A stretch of DNA of 6,710 nucleotides from Sphingobacteriales bacterium. GTDB lineage: Bacteria; Bacteroidota; Bacteroidia; Chitinophagales; Chitinophagaceae. Under the pieces are notes generated by a model, which had not been told where the DNA came from, made no database searches, and saw only the letters and a list, made by a program, of their open reading frames with translations. The DNA lies in NCBI GenBank assembly GCA_947472965.1, contig CANJEF010000069.1, forward strand, positions 1 to 6,710. The letters are read 5' to 3'. Shown here piece after piece: positions 5,321 through 6,710 of this stretch (positions are counted from its first letter, which is position 1; each line of letters begins with the position of its first letter). A program made the translations under genes and the position numbers.

Positions 5321-5496
5321 TTTTTGCCAAGCCCTGTCCAAGTATTTCATTCCGATATCGAGCGAAGTGAGTTAGTCCTAATGTGGGGTCTTTCAATATG
5401 TTTTAATACCATAGACCATTTATATTATTAACCATTCATCACTTTCATAAAGCTATCATTGGTTAAAGTCCTAATTTAGTATCTGTAAATACAGTT

Positions 5497-6426
5497 ATGG
5501 AAACCATTTTGCAAGTAGACGCACTCAAGAAATCATTTTCCGGACAACACGCGGTAAACAACATCAGCTTCAACATCAAACAAGGATCCATTTTCGGATT
5601 GCTTGGACCAAATGGTGCTGGTAAAACAACCCTGCTTCGAATGATAACCGGCATATTTTTCCCTGATGAAGGAAGCATCGTCTTGGACGGAAAAAAATTT
5701 AACCCGCTGCAAGACAACATGTCGATTGGCTATATGCCTGAAGAAAGGGGACTGTATAAAAAAATGAAAATAGGTGAACAGGTACTATACCTGGCTCAAT
5801 TGAAAGGGATGTCCAAGAAGGATGCCATGGAGAGCACCAAACAATGGTTCATCAAATTTCAGATGGAAACATGGTGGAATAAGAAAGTAGAAGACCTAAG
5901 CAAAGGGATGAGTCAAAAACTTCAATTTGTAACAACTGTTGTTCACCGCCCAAAACTCATTATTCTGGATGAGCCATTCAGTGGCCTAGATCCTGTAAAT
6001 GCCAACCTGATAAAGGATGAAATATTCAGGCTCGCAAAAGAAGGTGCTACCATCATCTTTAGCACACACCGCATGGAGCAGGTGGAAGAGATTTGCGATC
6101 ATATTATCCTTGTTAATAAAGGTGAAAAAATATTGGACGGCACAGTAGAAAATATTAAGCAGGATTTTAAGGAGCACATATTCGAAGTTTCATTTAACCA
6201 ACCTATTTTGCCGGAGCATGCTGCCATACACCTCTTTGAATTGATTAAATCAAAAAGCAATAAGGTGGTCATCAAGAAAAACCTCGACTTCAGCAACAAC
6301 GATATCATTCAATACTTTATCCAAAAGGGATTGGAAATTCAATCCTTCAATGAAATACTACCATCCTTGAACGATATCTTTATCAGGCTGGTGCAGGGCA
6401 CGCCCGAAACCAGGCAGTTTCAATAA
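5497..6426 (+). CDS. ABC transporter ATP-binding protein, NatA/COG4152 type
   Basis: This 309-residue ATPase should power an ABC-2 exporter together with the permease encoded 22 bp downstream. Motifs in order: Walker A GPNGAGKTT (37-45), the Q-loop region GYMPEERGLY (78-87), signature LSKGMSQK (134-141), Walker B LIILDEP (154-160, catalytic E159), D-loop SGLD (162-165), and the H-loop STHRME (189-194, H191). The LSKGMxQK signature and the PEERGLY segment, with Glu where most ABC proteins have the Q-loop Gln, are typical of COG4152, which includes the B. subtilis NatA and YhaQ-like ATPases. The C-terminal 90 residues (about 220-309) form the extra domain of this group. No membrane segment is present, so it is a cytoplasmic partner. 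The substrate is unknown: sodium extrusion is known for NatAB, but transfer of that function is not justified here. The ATG at 5497 fits the family N-terminus. Confidence 0.92.
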   Translation: METILQVDALKKSFSGQHAVNNISFNIKQGSIFGLLGPNGAGKTTLLRMITGIFFPDEGSIVLDGKKFNPLQDNMSIGYMPEERGLYKKMKIGEQVLYLAQLKGMSKKDAMESTKQWFIKFQMETWWNKKVEDLSKGMSQKLQFVTTVVHRPKLIILDEPFSGLDPVNANLIKDEIFRLAKEGATIIFSTHRMEQVEEICDHIILVNKGEKILDGTVENIKQDFKEHIFEVSFNQPILPEHAAIHLFELIKSKSNKVVIKKNLDFSNNDIIQYFIQKGLEIQSFNEILPSLNDIFIRLVQGTPETRQFQ

Positions 6427-6448
6427 AAATACATTACAACTAATTTAT

Positions 6449-6710
6449 ATGAACAAGGTTCGCCTCATCATCCAAAGGGAATATATCACCAGGGTAAGAA
6501 ACAAGCGCTTCATTCTTACAACCTTTCTTATTCCCATTGTATTTGTGATTTTTATTGCAGGCTCAGTGTATTTTGCCAATTCTTCCAAAGAAGAAATAAA
6601 GATTGCAATTATTAATGATCCCGGATTTTTAAAACCAAACCTGAAAAGCGAATCAGGCAATGTGGTTTTTTCCTTTCCAAAAAATATCGATAGCCTGAAC
6701 TATGCAAAAA
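6449..6710 (+). CDS. ABC-2 type permease, NatB/COG1668 type, 3'-truncated by window edge
   Basis: The reading frame opens at ATG 6449 and runs open to the window end, giving 87 residues; full proteins are usually about 400-450. The N-terminus MNKVRLIIQREYITRVRNKRF (1-21) followed by a single hydrophobic helix (about 21-43, LTTFLIPIVFVIFIAG) and an extracytoplasmic segment starting SSKEEIKIAIINDPG (45-59) is the classic opening of ABC-2 permeases in the NatB group: a cytoplasmic R-E-Y/F-x-x-R-V-R-N-K motif, the first membrane segment, then a large external domain. It follows the ATPase gene by 22 bp on the same strand and is surely its membrane partner. The remaining membrane segments are beyond the window. 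Confidence 0.88.
   Translation, partial: MNKVRLIIQREYITRVRNKRFILTTFLIPIVFVIFIAGSVYFANSSKEEIKIAIINDPGFLKPNLKSESGNVVFSFPKNIDSLNYAK

Larger units (their letters stand above)
4986..5496. other. Non-coding repeat island between FAD dehydrogenase and ABC transporter genes
   Basis: These 511 bp carry no convincing gene on either strand. They contain, in order, a heptamer array, an octamer array, an inverted heptamer array, two hairpins, a GTTTACAG direct repeat and a CGATATCG palindrome (5353-5360) followed by CGAAGTGAG. The last part vaguely resembles dispersed intergenic repeats I associate with Bacteroidota genomes. Near 4989-5019 ACAATT and AATTGT could pair across a long loop, but this is not a convincing terminator for the FAD gene. 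Upstream of the ABC gene only TAATTTAG (5472-5479) approaches a -7 element, and no properly spaced -33 element is present. The region looks like a site that has repeatedly gained small repetitive or mobile DNA. Confidence 0.6.

Noticed and set aside
6445..6660. Minus-strand open frame at the right end
   Set aside because: It is antisense to the clear ABC-2 permease N-terminus.

Overview
The window reads as chromosomal DNA of a member of the Bacteroidota, probably a Chitinophagaceae/Sphingobacteriia-type organism. The reasons are a DUF3127 protein (a family I know essentially from Bacteroidota), a 5'-nucleotidase split into two separately encoded domains, start codons without Shine-Dalgarno sequences, and a TTG-N18-TAnnTTTG promoter of the Bacteroidota sigma-factor type upstream of dnaA. 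Base composition is moderately AT-rich. The family-level placement is inference.

Left part, minus strand (1-2896): two overlapping genes encode an exported 5'-nucleotidase in two pieces. The C-terminal substrate-binding domain is a probable lipoprotein (2896 to 2159). The N-terminal metallophosphatase domain carries a Tat-like signal (2166 to 1243). The gene order is the reverse of the domain order in single-chain enzymes. Downstream on the same strand, after a 221-bp spacer, lies the replication initiator dnaA, cut by the window edge after 340 codons. The spacer holds a good dnaA promoter candidate and a leader with two mutually exclusive hairpins; no DnaA boxes were found in it.

Right part, plus strand (2988-6710): a 91-bp divergent gap separates the nucleotidase pair from a small OB-fold protein of the DUF3127 family that ends in an SSB-like acidic tail (DDLPF). 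It is followed 18 bp later by a 532-residue FAD-dependent dehydrogenase of the COG2509 type. A 511-bp non-coding island follows (4986-5496). It contains three short tandem arrays built on the same TTTAG core (one inverted), two hairpins and a direct repeat, and looks like a hot spot for repeats or a decayed mobile element. The window ends with an ABC exporter of the NatA/NatB (COG4152/COG1668) type: a complete ATPase and the start of its permease.

Functional links: the two nucleotidase halves should work together in the periplasm, and ATPase and permease should form one exporter. The DUF3127 and FAD genes are probably co-transcribed, though no shared function is evident. The most unusual content is the repeat island, the two-hairpin dnaA leader, and the SSB-like tail on the DUF3127 protein. 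I see no CRISPR array, tRNA, rRNA, transposase gene or complete new defence system.
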